Assembly: GCF_001956215.1 (NCBI RefSeq) | Contig: NZ_MRTQ01000006.1 | Coordinates: 62,001-126,000, forward strand | Origin: Paenibacillus sp. FSL R5-0490 | GTDB taxonomy: Bacteria; Bacillota; Bacilli; Bacillales; Cytobacillaceae | Length of the DNA stretch: 64,000 bases | Direction: 5' to 3' | Notes under the pieces: generated by a model | Databases searched by the model: none | Told to the model about the DNA's origin: nothing | What the model saw: only the letters and a program-made list of their open reading frames with translations | Shown: positions 1 to 8,195 of the stretch, piece after piece | Numbering within the stretch: position 1 is the stretch's first letter | How the letters are laid out: every line of letters begins with the position of its first letter | Translations under genes and position numbers: made by a program

Positions 1-684
1 TCCATCCGGACAAGCCGCCCTGTTCTGGATGAAATCCTCGTCCGTTTGCCGATCACACTTGAATTGGCCTTCTGGAGTATTGTGATTACGGTTGTTCTAG
101 GTGTTCTAATCGGAATTATTGCCGCAACGAAGCAAAACAGTTTTACAGATGTTGGATTAATGATGGTAGCCCTTCTTGGTGTATCCCTGCCGAACTTCTG
201 GCTCGGGCTGATGCTGATCATTTATTTTTCAGTCGGACTTCAGTGGTTTCCGGTTGCCGGCTGGGGGACCTTCAGCCATATCATCCTTCCGGCCATTACA
301 CTCGGGACAGGCGGTGCAGCCATTGTTGCCAGGATGACTCGGGCAAGCATGCTCGAGGTTATCCGCCAGGATTATATCCGCACGGCCAAAGCAAAGGGTG
401 TGCGCCAGCGTCTGATCATTTATAAGCACGCTTTAAAAAATGCGCTGATTCCGGTTATTACAGTAGTCGGACTGCAGTTTGGAGCCCTTCTCGGCGGAAC
501 GGTTTTAACAGAATCCGTCTTTGCCATCAATGGAGTCGGACGATTGATTATTGATGCCATCCGGATGCGTGATCTGCCGCTTGTGCAGGGATCGATTTTA
601 TTCGTATCGGTGCTGTTTGTCATCGTTAACCTGCTTGTTGACCTGTCCTACCGATTCCTGAATAAACGTGTTGAACTGAACTAA
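1..684 (+). CDS. Oligopeptide/dipeptide ABC transporter permease (DppB/OppB type), 5' truncated by window edge
   Basis: The reading frame is open from base 1, so the start lies outside the window; 227 residues remain of a family usually a little over 300. It is an inner-membrane channel subunit of a peptide-importing ABC transporter. Visible are several hydrophobic segments, the cytoplasmic EAA loop that docks the ATPase (RTAKAKGVRQR, near residue 127) and the typical C-terminal NLLVDLSYRFLNKRVEL. It lies 30 bases before the ATPase start and is probably cotranscribed. A DppC-type second permease is not between it and the ATPases and may lie upstream of the window. Substrate unknown. Confidence 0.88.
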   Translation, partial: SIRTSRPVLDEILVRLPITLELAFWSIVITVVLGVLIGIIAATKQNSFTDVGLMMVALLGVSLPNFWLGLMLIIYFSVGLQWFPVAGWGTFSHIILPAITLGTGGAAIVARMTRASMLEVIRQDYIRTAKAKGVRQRLIIYKHALKNALIPVITVVGLQFGALLGGTVLTESVFAINGVGRLIIDAIRMRDLPLVQGSILFVSVLFVIVNLLVDLSYRFLNKRVELN

Positions 685-714
685 AACCATTCCCGATTGA
701 GAGGAGCAAGAAAA

Positions 715-1749
715 ATGGGAACTGAACATAAAGAAACGATACTGGAAGTGAAAAACTTAAAAACTCATTTCTTCTCCGGCAAAAAAGTCATTAAAGCGGT
801 CGACGGCGTAGACTTTGATGTTAAAAGAGGAGAAACGCTCGGCATTGTCGGCGAATCCGGGAGCGGAAAGAGCATCACCTCCCTCTCCATCATGCGGCTG
901 ATTGCAGAGCCTCCCGGAAAGATTGTGGACGGTGAAATCAATTTTAAAGGGAAAAACCTGCTTTCAGAAACAGAGGAAGGCATGCGGCAAATGCGCGGAA
1001 ACAAAATTTCAATGATTTTCCAGGAGCCGATGACTTCACTCAATCCTGTTTATTCTGTTGGAGAACAGATTGCAGAAGCGTTCCGGATTCATCAAAAGCT
1101 TCCAAAAAAGGAAGCCTGGCAAAAAGCAGTCGAAATGCTGCGATTAGTCGGCATCCCTTCACCTGAAAAAAGAGCTAAGCAGGAGCCACATGAATTAAGC
1201 GGCGGAATGCGCCAGCGCGTCATGATTGCGATGGCATTGGCATGCAAGCCGGAGCTGCTGATTGCCGATGAGCCGACGACAGCTCTTGATGTAACGATCC
1301 AGGCGCAAATCCTTGATCTATTAAAAAATCTGCAGGAACAGCTCGGAACGGCTGTCATCATGATTACGCATGATATGGGTGTTGTTTCCGAAACCTGTGA
1401 CCGGGTCGCCGTTATGTATTGCGGAAAAATTGTTGAGCATACAGATGTAGATTCCCTTTTTGATAACCCAAAGCACCCTTACACACAGGGCTTGCTGAGA
1501 AGCATTCCGGCAGTGGACCGGGATGTCGAGGAATTGGAAGCCATTCCAGGTACGGTCCCAAGCCCGGACAACCTTCCCCCCGGGTGCAGCTTTGCGCCAA
1601 GATGCCCGTTTGCAACAGATTTATGCCTGACGGAAGAACCATCATTAATAGAAGATAACGGAGATAAAGTACGCTGCTGGATGTACTCGGAAAGATGGAA
1701 CGGACCGGCAGTAAAGGAGGTCGCAGCAGATGTCAGCCACGCTAACTAA
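715..1749 (+). CDS. Oligopeptide/dipeptide ABC transporter ATP-binding protein (DppD/OppD type)
   Basis: 344-residue cytoplasmic ATPase that powers peptide import with the neighbouring ATPase. Walker A is GESGSGKS, the signature LSGGMRQR, Walker [13 protein letters not shown], and the C-terminal oligopeptide extension has HPYTQGLL and a cysteine cluster ([15 protein letters not shown] plus a later C), as is usual in this subfamily. The ATG at 715 is preferred over an in-frame TTG at 697 because GAGGAG lies at 701-706. It overlaps the next gene by 20 bases, indicating one operon. Specific substrate cannot be read from the sequence. Confidence 0.92.
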   Translation: MGTEHKETILEVKNLKTHFFSGKKVIKAVDGVDFDVKRGETLGIVGESGSGKSITSLSIMRLIAEPPGKIVDGEINFKGKNLLSETEEGMRQMRGNKISMIFQEPMTSLNPVYSVGEQIAEAFRIHQKLPKKEAWQKAVEMLRLVGIPSPEKRAKQEPHELSGGMRQRVMIAMALACKPELLIADEPTTALDVTIQAQILDLLKNLQEQLGTAVIMITHDMGVVSETCDRVAVMYCGKIVEHTDVDSLFDNPKHPYTQGLLRSIPAVDRDVEELEAIPGTVPSPDNLPPGCSFAPRCPFATDLCLTEEPSLIEDNGDKVRCWMYSERWNGPAVKEVAADVSHAN

Positions 1750-2725
1750 AGAAAAGGAAATCCTTCAAGTCAGGGACCTGCAGCAGTACTTCCCGATTAA
1801 AGGCGGTGTTTTTGGCCGCACCGTCAATCATGTTAAAGCGGTTGATGGCGTGAACTTTACGATTTATGAAGGGGAGACTGTCAGCATTGTCGGTGAATCC
1901 GGATGCGGAAAGTCGACAACAGGACGTGCGATTTTGCGACTGGATGAGCCGACTGGCGGAGAAGTGATTTTTCAGGGAACGAATTTGCTTTCCAAATCAA
2001 AACGGGAGATGCGTTCGATCCGCAAAGACTTGCAGGTCATTTTCCAGGATCCGTTCGCATCTCTTAACCCAAGAAGGTCGGTTGGCCAGACGCTTGAGGA
2101 AGCAATGGGAATCCTGAATGTTGTTCCGAAAGCGGACAGGAGGCGCCGGGCAGTTGAACTTTTAGAACAGGTCGGATTAAAGGAAGAACATATTGACCGC
2201 TATCCGCACGAATTCAGCGGGGGCCAGCGCCAGCGGATCGGAATTGCCCGCGCATTGGCGGTAGAGCCGAAGCTGATCATCTGTGACGAGGCCGTATCTG
2301 CGCTTGATGTATCTGTTCAGGCACAGGTGCTGAATCTATTAAAAAAATTGCAGAAGGAATATGGCTTAACCTATCTATTTATCTCCCATGACCTTGGGGT
2401 CGTTCGCCATATCTCTGACCGGATCATTGTGATGTACCTGGGAAAAGTAGTTGAAATTGCTGAGAAGAAGAGCTTATTCAACAACCCCCGCCACCCTTAT
2501 ACACAGGCGCTGCTGTCAGCCATTCCGGAGCCAAACCGGAAAAAGAAAAAGGAACGGATCATCCTGAAGGGCGATGTCCCGTCCCCTATCGATCCTCCTG
2601 CCGGCTGCCGGTTCCATACAAGATGTCCGCTGGCTACAGATTTGTGCAGACAGTCCGACCCGGAACTTAAGAGTCTGGGAGAAGGACATCAGGCGGCCTG
2701 CCATTATGCCGAGGCGATTTCTTAA
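1730..2725 (+). CDS. Oligopeptide/dipeptide ABC transporter ATP-binding protein (DppF/OppF type)
   Basis: 331-residue partner ATPase of the peptide importer. Walker [10 protein letters not shown], signature FSGGQRQR, Walker [12 protein letters not shown] and the C-terminal oligopeptide/cysteine motif ([15 protein letters not shown]) are all intact. AAAGGAGG at 1713-1720 sits before the ATG, inside the end of the preceding ATPase gene. It is the last gene of the transporter operon; a weak hairpin with a T-run follows. Confidence 0.92.
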   Translation: MSATLTKEKEILQVRDLQQYFPIKGGVFGRTVNHVKAVDGVNFTIYEGETVSIVGESGCGKSTTGRAILRLDEPTGGEVIFQGTNLLSKSKREMRSIRKDLQVIFQDPFASLNPRRSVGQTLEEAMGILNVVPKADRRRRAVELLEQVGLKEEHIDRYPHEFSGGQRQRIGIARALAVEPKLIICDEAVSALDVSVQAQVLNLLKKLQKEYGLTYLFISHDLGVVRHISDRIIVMYLGKVVEIAEKKSLFNNPRHPYTQALLSAIPEPNRKKKKERIILKGDVPSPIDPPAGCRFHTRCPLATDLCRQSDPELKSLGEGHQAACHYAEAIS

Positions 2726-2783
2726 ATTGTTAGAGTACCAGCCTAGTGCTGATCTCAATATATTGTGTAACCCCCTTTTGGGC

Positions 2784-2810
2784 GGAGCTTTGCGGCTTCG
2801 CTCTTTTTTT
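2784..2810 (+). terminator. Weak intrinsic terminator after peptide transporter operon
   Basis: GGAGC and GCTCT can pair across an 11-base loop and are followed by a run of T. The stem is short, so this is only a candidate end for the transporter operon. Confidence 0.4.
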
Positions 2811-2940
2811 ATAGTTTGCGTTGGGCTTCATTCAGGGTTTTTTCGCTGGGTTGCTGCCTTTATGCAGACTTCGAAGCGTCTTTTCTTCTTAAGAATAGCT
2901 TAAATTCTGGATTTACCATCTACCCACTCTTCTGCAGTTC

Positions 2941-3057
2941 GTTTATTTGCAGAAATCAGCTTTCTATTTGCAAGTTTACTATTCTATTAGCAAATAACCT
3001 CTTTTTATTTGCAAATTCCTAAATCTATTTGCAAAATTCCCCGTCCTATTTGCATAT
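2941..3057 (+). repeat. TCTATTTGCA array 1, six units
   Basis: Six copies of a (T/C)(C/T)TATTTGCA(A/G) core lie in the otherwise gene-free stretch 2726-3145. The G of each TGCA or AGCA falls at 2949, 2970, 2990, 3011, 3031 and 3052, giving steps of 21, 20, 21, 20 and 21. Spacers of 9-10 bases are unrelated in sequence and AT-rich. Open frames across it are a by-product of the repeat and are not taken as coding. The core is on the + strand, as are both flanking genes. Confidence 0.9.
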
Positions 3058-3145
3058 GCCATTTTATTACGATTCCCAAATTAACTTACTAACCAGTTAT
3101 CTGACATGTTATACTATTAGAAATTCTTTTAAGGCAGTGAAGATC

Positions 3146-3913
3146 ATGCTAATTACCTACGAGACGTTTTCATTGTTTGCGATTTTTTCGATATTCGTAC
3201 CGATGGCAGGTGCCATTATTTTAATGATGGTGCTGGCGTTTGAGAAACAAATAGATACTCTTTCCTTTGAGAAACAGCAGGTCGTTCTTGAGAACACGCT
3301 GCAGGAAAGCAAATATATGCAGCTGAACCAGCAGATTCACCCCCATTTTTTATTCAATACGATTAACCTGATGCTCGGTCTTGCCCGTTTAAACCGCATA
3401 GATACACTGATCAAGGCGATGGAAACACTGTCCCTGTTTTTAAAATTCAAATACCAGATAAAAGAGCAGCTCATTCCATTAAAAAAAGAATGGGAGTACA
3501 CAAAATATTATCTAAAAATCCAGGAGCTAAGGTTTCATAACCGCCTCACCATTACGGAGGAAATTGACGAGGAGGCTTTGAAGCACTATGTTCCTCCTTA
3601 CCTTCTTCAGACGATTGTGGAAAACTCATTCAAGCACGGACTGGAGAAAAAGCCGGGGCCCCTTTCCCTCTCCATTAAAGCTGTCAGCCATGAAGACAGC
3701 ATCACCTTATATGTGGAGGATAACGGCCTTGGCATCGGTGATTATTCATTTGAGGAAATGATAGCTAAAGGGCAGGGTCTTTCTAACGTCAAAAAGCGGC
3801 TTGATTTGCTTTTTCAAACCTCTGATTTAGACATATTTAAAAATGAACAAGACGGGGCAACTGTGAAAATAACACTTCCCAAGGTCGAATTCCAGAAGGA
3901 GGAGCAAGCATGA
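3146..3913 (+). CDS. LytS/YesM-type sensor histidine kinase with minimal sensor region
   Basis: 255 residues from the ATG at 3146; the open frame extends upstream into the repeat array, but no convincing earlier start exists. One hydrophobic segment (about residues 8-30) is followed by a His_kinase domain with QQIHPHFLFNTINLMLGLAR (phospho-acceptor His) and an ATPase domain with an N-box-like TIVENSFKHGL, DNGLGIG and GQGLSNVKKRL. There is no extracellular ligand domain, so it probably senses within the membrane or through the transporter encoded two genes on. The stop overlaps the response-regulator ATG (ATGA). Confidence 0.85.
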   Translation: MLITYETFSLFAIFSIFVPMAGAIILMMVLAFEKQIDTLSFEKQQVVLENTLQESKYMQLNQQIHPHFLFNTINLMLGLARLNRIDTLIKAMETLSLFLKFKYQIKEQLIPLKKEWEYTKYYLKIQELRFHNRLTITEEIDEEALKHYVPPYLLQTIVENSFKHGLEKKPGPLSLSIKAVSHEDSITLYVEDNGLGIGDYSFEEMIAKGQGLSNVKKRLDLLFQTSDLDIFKNEQDGATVKITLPKVEFQKEEQA

Positions 3914-4602
3914 ATGTATTATGCATTGATGATGAACCAATCGTAATTGAACAGCTTGAATATATTCTAAAGCCGGCATTTCCTTTGTGGAACTTCCACT
4001 TTGCCTATGACAGCAGCCAGGCTCTTGCCATCAGCAAGGAACATTACTTTCATCTCGCCTTCGTGGACATCGAGATGCCGGGAAAGTCGGGGCTTGAACT
4101 GGTAAAAGACTTAAAGGAGATCCAGCCCCATCTGCAGATTATCATTCTATCAGCTCACCAGGACTTTGACTTTGCCAAAAAGTCCATTCAGCTGGGGGTT
4201 TCCGAATACCTGACGAAACCAATTATTGAAGAAGAATTAAAAGAGACACTGAGAAAATTCTCCACTCCTATTTTCCAAAAGGAATATTCCAAAATGGTAA
4301 ATGAGGCTTTAAATCAAATACATGAGTCTTATGAACAGCGGGTTGGCCTTCAGGATATTGCAGCCAGAGTCCATGCAAGCCCAGCCTACTTAAGCCGCAG
4401 GTTCAGCGAGGAGGTCGGCACTTCCCTTATTGACTACCTGACTGTTTACAGGCTGGAAAAAGCTAAACATCTTCTGTCCACGACCCATTACAGCATTTCA
4501 GAAATTGCTGAAAAAACGGGCTTTAACAGCCTGCATTACTTCTCAAGCCAATTTAAGAAAAAAGAAAACATCACACCAAAGCAATACAGGGAGCAGCACT
4601 GA
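3910..4602 (+). CDS. Response regulator, REC plus AraC-type DNA-binding domain
   Basis: 230-residue cytoplasmic transcription factor. The receiver domain (about 1-120) has the acidic pair IDDEP, the phospho-acceptor in AFVDIEMPG and the conserved Lys in LTKPI. The C-terminal AraC domain (about 135-230) has two helix-turn-helices, with the family signature ISEIAEKTGFNSLHYFSSQFKK. It is the cognate partner of the kinase just upstream (4-base overlap). The likely target is the third gene of the operon and/or this promoter. Confidence 0.88.
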   Translation: MNVLCIDDEPIVIEQLEYILKPAFPLWNFHFAYDSSQALAISKEHYFHLAFVDIEMPGKSGLELVKDLKEIQPHLQIIILSAHQDFDFAKKSIQLGVSEYLTKPIIEEELKETLRKFSTPIFQKEYSKMVNEALNQIHESYEQRVGLQDIAARVHASPAYLSRRFSEEVGTSLIDYLTVYRLEKAKHLLSTTHYSISEIAEKTGFNSLHYFSSQFKKKENITPKQYREQH

Positions 4603-5861
4603 TGAACACAAACCTATCGAAATCAGTTCAATATGGCTTCGGGCTGCTGAGCATCGCCATTATCTCAAGATGGACTTCAGGCAATGCCGTTTTTACAGCA
4701 CCAGAAGCTTTTTTGCGTTACGGCTTTATCGGGACTGTCAGCTTTTCAGCAGCCGGCGCCCTTGCCTTTCTGGCCCTTATTCCAATAATCAAACGGATAC
4801 GGTCTTCAGAGGAATCTTCATCCTTTCTCGCTATCATGGCAAGCCGATTGTCCGAACCTGCGTTAAAGTGGATGAAGAGGGTTCTTCTGCTGGCTATTTT
4901 TTTCGGCATGGCGGTCATGGGCTTTGCGGCGGGAATCCTTGTCTACCCTTTAGGCACACCGGTTCCTGTCGGGATGAGTTTATTCTTTTTATTCGGGTTT
5001 CTGATAGCGATCTTTTTCCGGTTAAAATGGTTTACCCGATTCAGCATGCTCAAGGTCGGCATTCTTTTTTTGATTATGATCATGATTCTTGTACACGCCT
5101 ATATGCTGGAAGGAATTGAAGTCGTATATGATGGCATACGCCTGTACCATCCGTATCTGCTTTATGTGGAATGGGATATACTGCCTTTGCTGCTGACAGC
5201 CTTTACGATCGCCATGCTCGGTCATCTGCTGCTGGATCTGAAGATGTGGAATATGCTTCTAAAAAGCAAAAGAGAAAAACTGAGGCTCGGTCTAAGCATG
5301 ACCGGATTGATCTGGAGCACGATCCCCTTTTCGTTTTCAATGATTGCTTTATCGGCTATTTACAAGGGCGGTTTTCAAAACTTTTACTCAGTCTTTGAAA
5401 AGATTTTCCTGAGATATGAGCATTTCACGATTACGATTCTGCTTATTTTTATTCTCATGGTTATCTTCTTTGAAACTTTTTTATCACAGATTCACTCGCT
5501 ATATGTTCTGTATGACCGGAATGACCTCAAGCTGAATAAGCATATGTGGGGTATTCTGATTTTGTTTGTGGCGGCCATTCCAGGTTGGGCCTACCTTTTC
5601 TCAATATCTTTGCTGGATTTGTTCTTCATTTCAGGAGTCTTTTTTGCAGCTGCCTTGCCGGTTATTTTGCAGATTTTATGGAGCAGGAAGGAAAAAGGCA
5701 TGCTGATGCCATCAGCAGTGCTGATTGGGACATTGTCCGGTTGGACGTTTTTATTTTTCAGCGAAGGACCGAACAGTATCCTTGTTGGATGCGTATCCTC
5801 TCTGATTGTATTGCTGATAGGCTGGTTTGCTGTAAATAGAGAAGCAGTACATCATGACTGA
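4602..5861 (+). CDS. Multi-pass membrane transporter, sodium:solute-symporter-like
   Basis: 419 residues with roughly 11-12 hydrophobic helices. The pattern of an N-terminal GNAVFTAPEAFLRYG helix break, GHLLLDLKMWNMLLKSKREK in the middle and a late ETFLSQIHSLYVLYDRND segment is reminiscent of the SSS/APC-fold transporters, but no diagnostic signature is complete, so family assignment is tentative. Its ATG shares one base with the response-regulator TGA, so it is translationally coupled. Context suggests a solute carrier controlled by, or acting as co-sensor for, the two-component pair. A GerAB- or YkvI-type permease is an alternative. Confidence 0.55.
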   Translation: MNTNLSKSVQYGFGLLSIAIISRWTSGNAVFTAPEAFLRYGFIGTVSFSAAGALAFLALIPIIKRIRSSEESSSFLAIMASRLSEPALKWMKRVLLLAIFFGMAVMGFAAGILVYPLGTPVPVGMSLFFLFGFLIAIFFRLKWFTRFSMLKVGILFLIMIMILVHAYMLEGIEVVYDGIRLYHPYLLYVEWDILPLLLTAFTIAMLGHLLLDLKMWNMLLKSKREKLRLGLSMTGLIWSTIPFSFSMIALSAIYKGGFQNFYSVFEKIFLRYEHFTITILLIFILMVIFFETFLSQIHSLYVLYDRNDLKLNKHMWGILILFVAAIPGWAYLFSISLLDLFFISGVFFAAALPVILQILWSRKEKGMLMPSAVLIGTLSGWTFLFFSEGPNSILVGCVSSLIVLLIGWFAVNREAVHHD

Positions 5862-5875
5862 GTACTGCTGTCTTT
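5843..5875. terminator. Bidirectional hairpin between convergent genes
   Basis: AGCAGTAC and GTACTGCT pair across a 10-base loop, followed by TTTTAT on the + strand. The stem contains the transporter stop codon and abuts the end of the convergent HD-GYP gene. Confidence 0.55.
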
Positions 5876-6855
5876 TATCCCACCAAAATCCCCTTAATCA
5901 CAACCGACGGGGTCACAGCCAGATCGATTTCCCGCTGATCTTCCAGCAGGCGGATGACCGGTCTGTGGAAATGCTGTTTAATCTTTGTCACAATGGCCTT
6001 CTGCTCGTTATGAAGAATGACTTTCGTTCCCGGGTAGTAGGAAGGAATGCTATTGACAAAAGCTTCAATAACCTTTCCTTTATATTCCGTTTCATATTTG
6101 GTCATAATCAATTCCAGCGCTTCATGCGGAAGCATCTTGTCGGTGGAGATCAAATTTTCGTAGAAACTGGCCACTGCACAAACCTGCGGAAGCTCAAGGA
6201 TGTCATCCCCTGCCAAGCCTCTCGGATAGCCTTTTCCATTCAAAAGCTCATGGTGCTGGTATGCAATATGGGCCGACAGCAAGCTGATTTCCCGCTGGTT
6301 TTTAATAACGTCAAAACCGGTCTGCGGATGCTCCTTCTCCTCTTTAGATACTGCTTTTCCAATATCATGCAGCAGGGAGCCGATGCCGAGGTCCCGAAGC
6401 TGTGACTGCGTATATTTCAGTTTTTTGGCCGTCTGGATGGCAAGCAGAGCCACATTCACGGAATGGGCATAGCTTTTTAATTCAGGGGGAACAGATGATG
6501 ACGGGACCAGCACGATGGTCTTTCGTTTTGTGACCTCGCCAATCATTTGAGCAACTGCTTTTTGGAGCTCTGCCACATTTAACATCTGCTTTTTAGCTGC
6601 CAGATCAAATGCTTTCTGCACAACCGTGATTGTGTCCATCCAGGTAGGCATATCAATCATTTCGTCCATTGAAATGCCTTCCGATTCCGCATCTTTAACA
6701 ATCAAAGTAGTGATGCCCATATTCTCGATTCTTTCCAGAATGGCCGGATGAATGGAACGTCCTTCTGCCAGCAAAACTCTCTTCATCCTGTCATATATAG
6801 GCCTGGCCAGTTGCATTGTCTCCGGATTGTATTGTGTAATATCGATCATTTGCAT
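5875..6855 (-). CDS. HD-GYP domain protein, probable c-di-GMP phosphodiesterase
   Basis: 326 residues. After an N-terminal region of about 110 residues comes an HD-GYP core with the metal-binding LLHDIGK, the later HPQTGFDVI and HHELLNGKGYPRGL, so the catalytic HD and GYP motifs are intact. Such enzymes hydrolyse c-di-GMP in the cytoplasm, lowering the signal that opposes motility. There is no membrane segment. The ATG at 6855 follows AAAGGAAG. It is monocistronic and convergent with the transporter gene; the start could also be the Met two codons in. Confidence 0.85.
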   Translation of the reverse strand: MQMIDITQYNPETMQLARPIYDRMKRVLLAEGRSIHPAILERIENMGITTLIVKDAESEGISMDEMIDMPTWMDTITVVQKAFDLAAKKQMLNVAELQKAVAQMIGEVTKRKTIVLVPSSSVPPELKSYAHSVNVALLAIQTAKKLKYTQSQLRDLGIGSLLHDIGKAVSKEEKEHPQTGFDVIKNQREISLLSAHIAYQHHELLNGKGYPRGLAGDDILELPQVCAVASFYENLISTDKMLPHEALELIMTKYETEYKGKVIEAFVNSIPSYYPGTKVILHNEQKAIVTKIKQHFHRPVIRLLEDQREIDLAVTPSVVIKGILVG

Positions 6856-7295
6856 CCGTCATCTTCCTTTCTTTCAGCAGCCTGTATTAATACTGTACCG
6901 ATTTCCATCACCATCTGTCTATGGAAGATCAAACAGGATAAGCAGAGTTTAGCACATCTTGCATTCCATATTCGACAGAACAAGCCAAATTCCTGACTTT
7001 TAACAACATCGCAAGAATACAGAATTTCTGCCGCCTTATACTCCTTTTAGTGCTAAAAAAACGCATAACAGGCAGGAATTTCGACATTTGAGGACAACCC
7101 CATTGGCAAAAAAGGTCTTTAGGACTATGATAAAAGAAATAGAAAATTATTTAAATTTTCAGATTTAAATTGCTGAAGGAGTCAGCGGCTCCCCCCCTCC
7201 CTGATTCCTGATCCCTTTTGGGTGTTCATATATTAACATAGATGCAGCCGTTTCTGATCCCTCTGCCAAAAAAACTGTACATGGAGGAATGGAAG
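6856..7295. other. Gene-free stretch between HD-GYP gene and fbpB-like gene
   Basis: Holds the HD-GYP leader, two copies of TTCGACA (6971 and 7080; complement of the Spo0A-box core TGTCGAA), the promoter described at 7103-7131 and a long leader of about 160 bases to the small gene at 7296. The leader has a short GGAG/CTCC inverted repeat near 7176-7192. No additional gene was recognised. Confidence 0.6.
7103..7131 (+). promoter_or_regulatory. Sigma-A-type promoter for fbpB-like gene
   Basis: TTGGCA, 17 bases, TATGAT: five of six matches at each box with ideal spacing. It faces the small gene at 7296. No clear Fur box was seen, although B. subtilis fbp genes are Fur-controlled. Confidence 0.65.
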
Positions 7296-7430
7296 ATGAA
7301 AAAGAAAATCAGATACTCACTGGATGAACTAATTAAACGCAATAAAGAAGAGCTGCTGCGGGATAAATTAAAACTGGAGAAGATTGAAGAAAGACTTGAC
7401 GAACGCCATCTGAAGGCTCATCAGGCATAA
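7296..7430 (+). CDS. FbpB-family small basic protein
   Basis: 44 residues beginning MKKKIRYSLDELI, with a charged helix rich in Lys and Glu (NKEELLRDKLKLEKIEERLDERH). This matches the FbpB/Fur-regulated basic protein family, small factors that in B. subtilis assist the FsrA iron-sparing response. The ATG at 7296 is chosen because GGAGGA lies at 7283-7288; in-frame ATGs at 7242 and 7281 lack a better site. The same-strand promoter of the riboswitch begins just after its stop. Confidence 0.7.
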   Translation: MKKKIRYSLDELIKRNKEELLRDKLKLEKIEERLDERHLKAHQA

Positions 7431-7436
7431 AAATGA

Positions 7437-7465
7437 TTGACAGCGGCTTAAGAATCCACTATGAT
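7437..7465 (+). promoter_or_regulatory. Strong sigma-A promoter for riboswitch transcript
   Basis: TTGACA, 17 bases, TATGAT: perfect -35 and near-perfect -10. The predicted transcript start is near 7472, about 15-20 bases before the riboswitch core. Confidence 0.8.
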
Positions 7466-7486
7466 GTAGCTATAAATTGAATAGTT

Positions 7487-7586
7487 TCTCCTAAAGGGGA
7501 GTAGCTTTTACAGCAGAGTCGTCATTACGGAGCACATGCTCTCGGCTTTGTTGGCAATTTTAACAATTGTTAGCAAGACCTTTACC
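7487..7586 (+). ncRNA. yybP-ykoY manganese riboswitch
   Basis: The order of conserved blocks is that of the yybP-ykoY family: AAAGGGGAGTAGC (7493-7505), GAGTCGTCATTACGG (7516-7530), a variable hairpin, CTCGGCTTTGTTGGC (7541-7555), a second hairpin and TAGCAAGACCTTTACC at the 3' side. The 3' CCTTT can pair with the 5' AAAGG to close the aptamer or join the terminator that follows, the family's usual ON-with-Mn2+ arrangement. The expected manganese exporter or TerC-like gene is not next to it. Confidence 0.85.
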
Positions 7587-7610
7587 AATTTGGTAGAGGT
7601 CTTTATTTAT
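7576..7610 (+). terminator. Riboswitch expression-platform terminator
   Basis: AGACCTTTACC and GGTAGAGGTCT form an 11-bp stem (one G-U pair) followed by TTATTTAT. Its 5' arm overlaps the 3' strand of the aptamer closing stem, so ligand binding should compete with it. Confidence 0.8.
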
Positions 7611-7643
7611 GGGCCTTTACCACCGCGGTAAAGGCCCTTTTTG
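7611..7643 (+). terminator. Second, tandem intrinsic terminator
   Basis: GGGCCTTTACC and GGTAAAGGCCC form a perfect 11-bp stem with a 5-base loop, followed by TTTTT. It begins immediately after the first terminator and shares the CCTTTACC arm, suggesting local duplication. It would stop transcripts that escape the first hairpin. Confidence 0.85.
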
Positions 7644-7805
7644 TATACAGGCCCACACCGCGACACGTTTGACTTTATAAAATGGAGGAATAGGTAGAGT
7701 GAAAATTGCTTGAAACTTTATCCTTATCAGCACGTAAAGAAGGAAACAGCAAAACTGTGGTGTGAGCGAGCAGCTCCCCCCTATATAAAATTAGAGGAGA
7801 GATCT

Positions 7806-8195
7806 TTGTTGATTTTACGAAAATACATGTCAATGCTTGGAATAGGCTCTGCGAAAATTGATCTGCAGCTGCCAAAGCTTCAATATACGCCAGGGGAAAA
7901 TGTGAGCGGAATCTTCCTGATTGAAGGAGGAACGATTGAACAGCAAATTAAGCGGATTGAGTGTGATCTGGTCATGACATCGCCTGAGAATGAGAAGGAG
8001 GAAGTGATAGGGACAGCGACCATTCTGTCCACCAAAGTCATTGAATCAGAAGAAACCAACAAAATGGACTTTAACTTTCAGCTGCCTGAAGACATTCCCT
8101 GCTCTGCGCCTGACCGGATTTTTCAATTTAAAACAAGACTGATCTTTAACGAAGGCGTCAAAAGCGCCGATCTGGATAAAATCACGATTATTTGA
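7806..8195 (+). CDS. Half-length Spo0M-like sporulation-control protein
   Basis: 129 residues. The N-terminus (MSMLGIGSAKIDLQL, QYTPGENVSGIFLIEGGTIEQQI) matches the arrestin-like first half of Spo0M, a membrane-associated sporulation-control protein of about 250 residues in Bacillus. The second half is missing; the frame stops after DLDKITII. The start is TTG at 7806 (or 7809), with GAGGAGA at 7794-7800; an upstream TTG at 7710 would give an unlike N-terminus. It follows the riboswitch and its two terminators. The short length may reflect truncation or a short paralogue. Confidence 0.65.
   Translation: MLILRKYMSMLGIGSAKIDLQLPKLQYTPGENVSGIFLIEGGTIEQQIKRIECDLVMTSPENEKEEVIGTATILSTKVIESEETNKMDFNFQLPEDIPCSAPDRIFQFKTRLIFNEGVKSADLDKITII

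Noticed and set aside
3029-3145. N-terminal extension of the sensor kinase to a TTG inside array 1
   Set aside because: The added residues come partly from the repeat, and there is no Shine-Dalgarno sequence before that TTG; the ATG at 3146 begins right before the membrane helix.
4505-5119. 204-codon + strand frame overlapping the response-regulator and transporter genes
   Set aside because: Shadow frame; the real genes have family motifs and coupled starts in the other frame.
5854-6405. 183-codon + strand open frame opposite the HD-GYP gene
   Set aside because: It is antisense to a well-supported HD-GYP gene with intact catalytic motifs, and its protein has no recognisable features.
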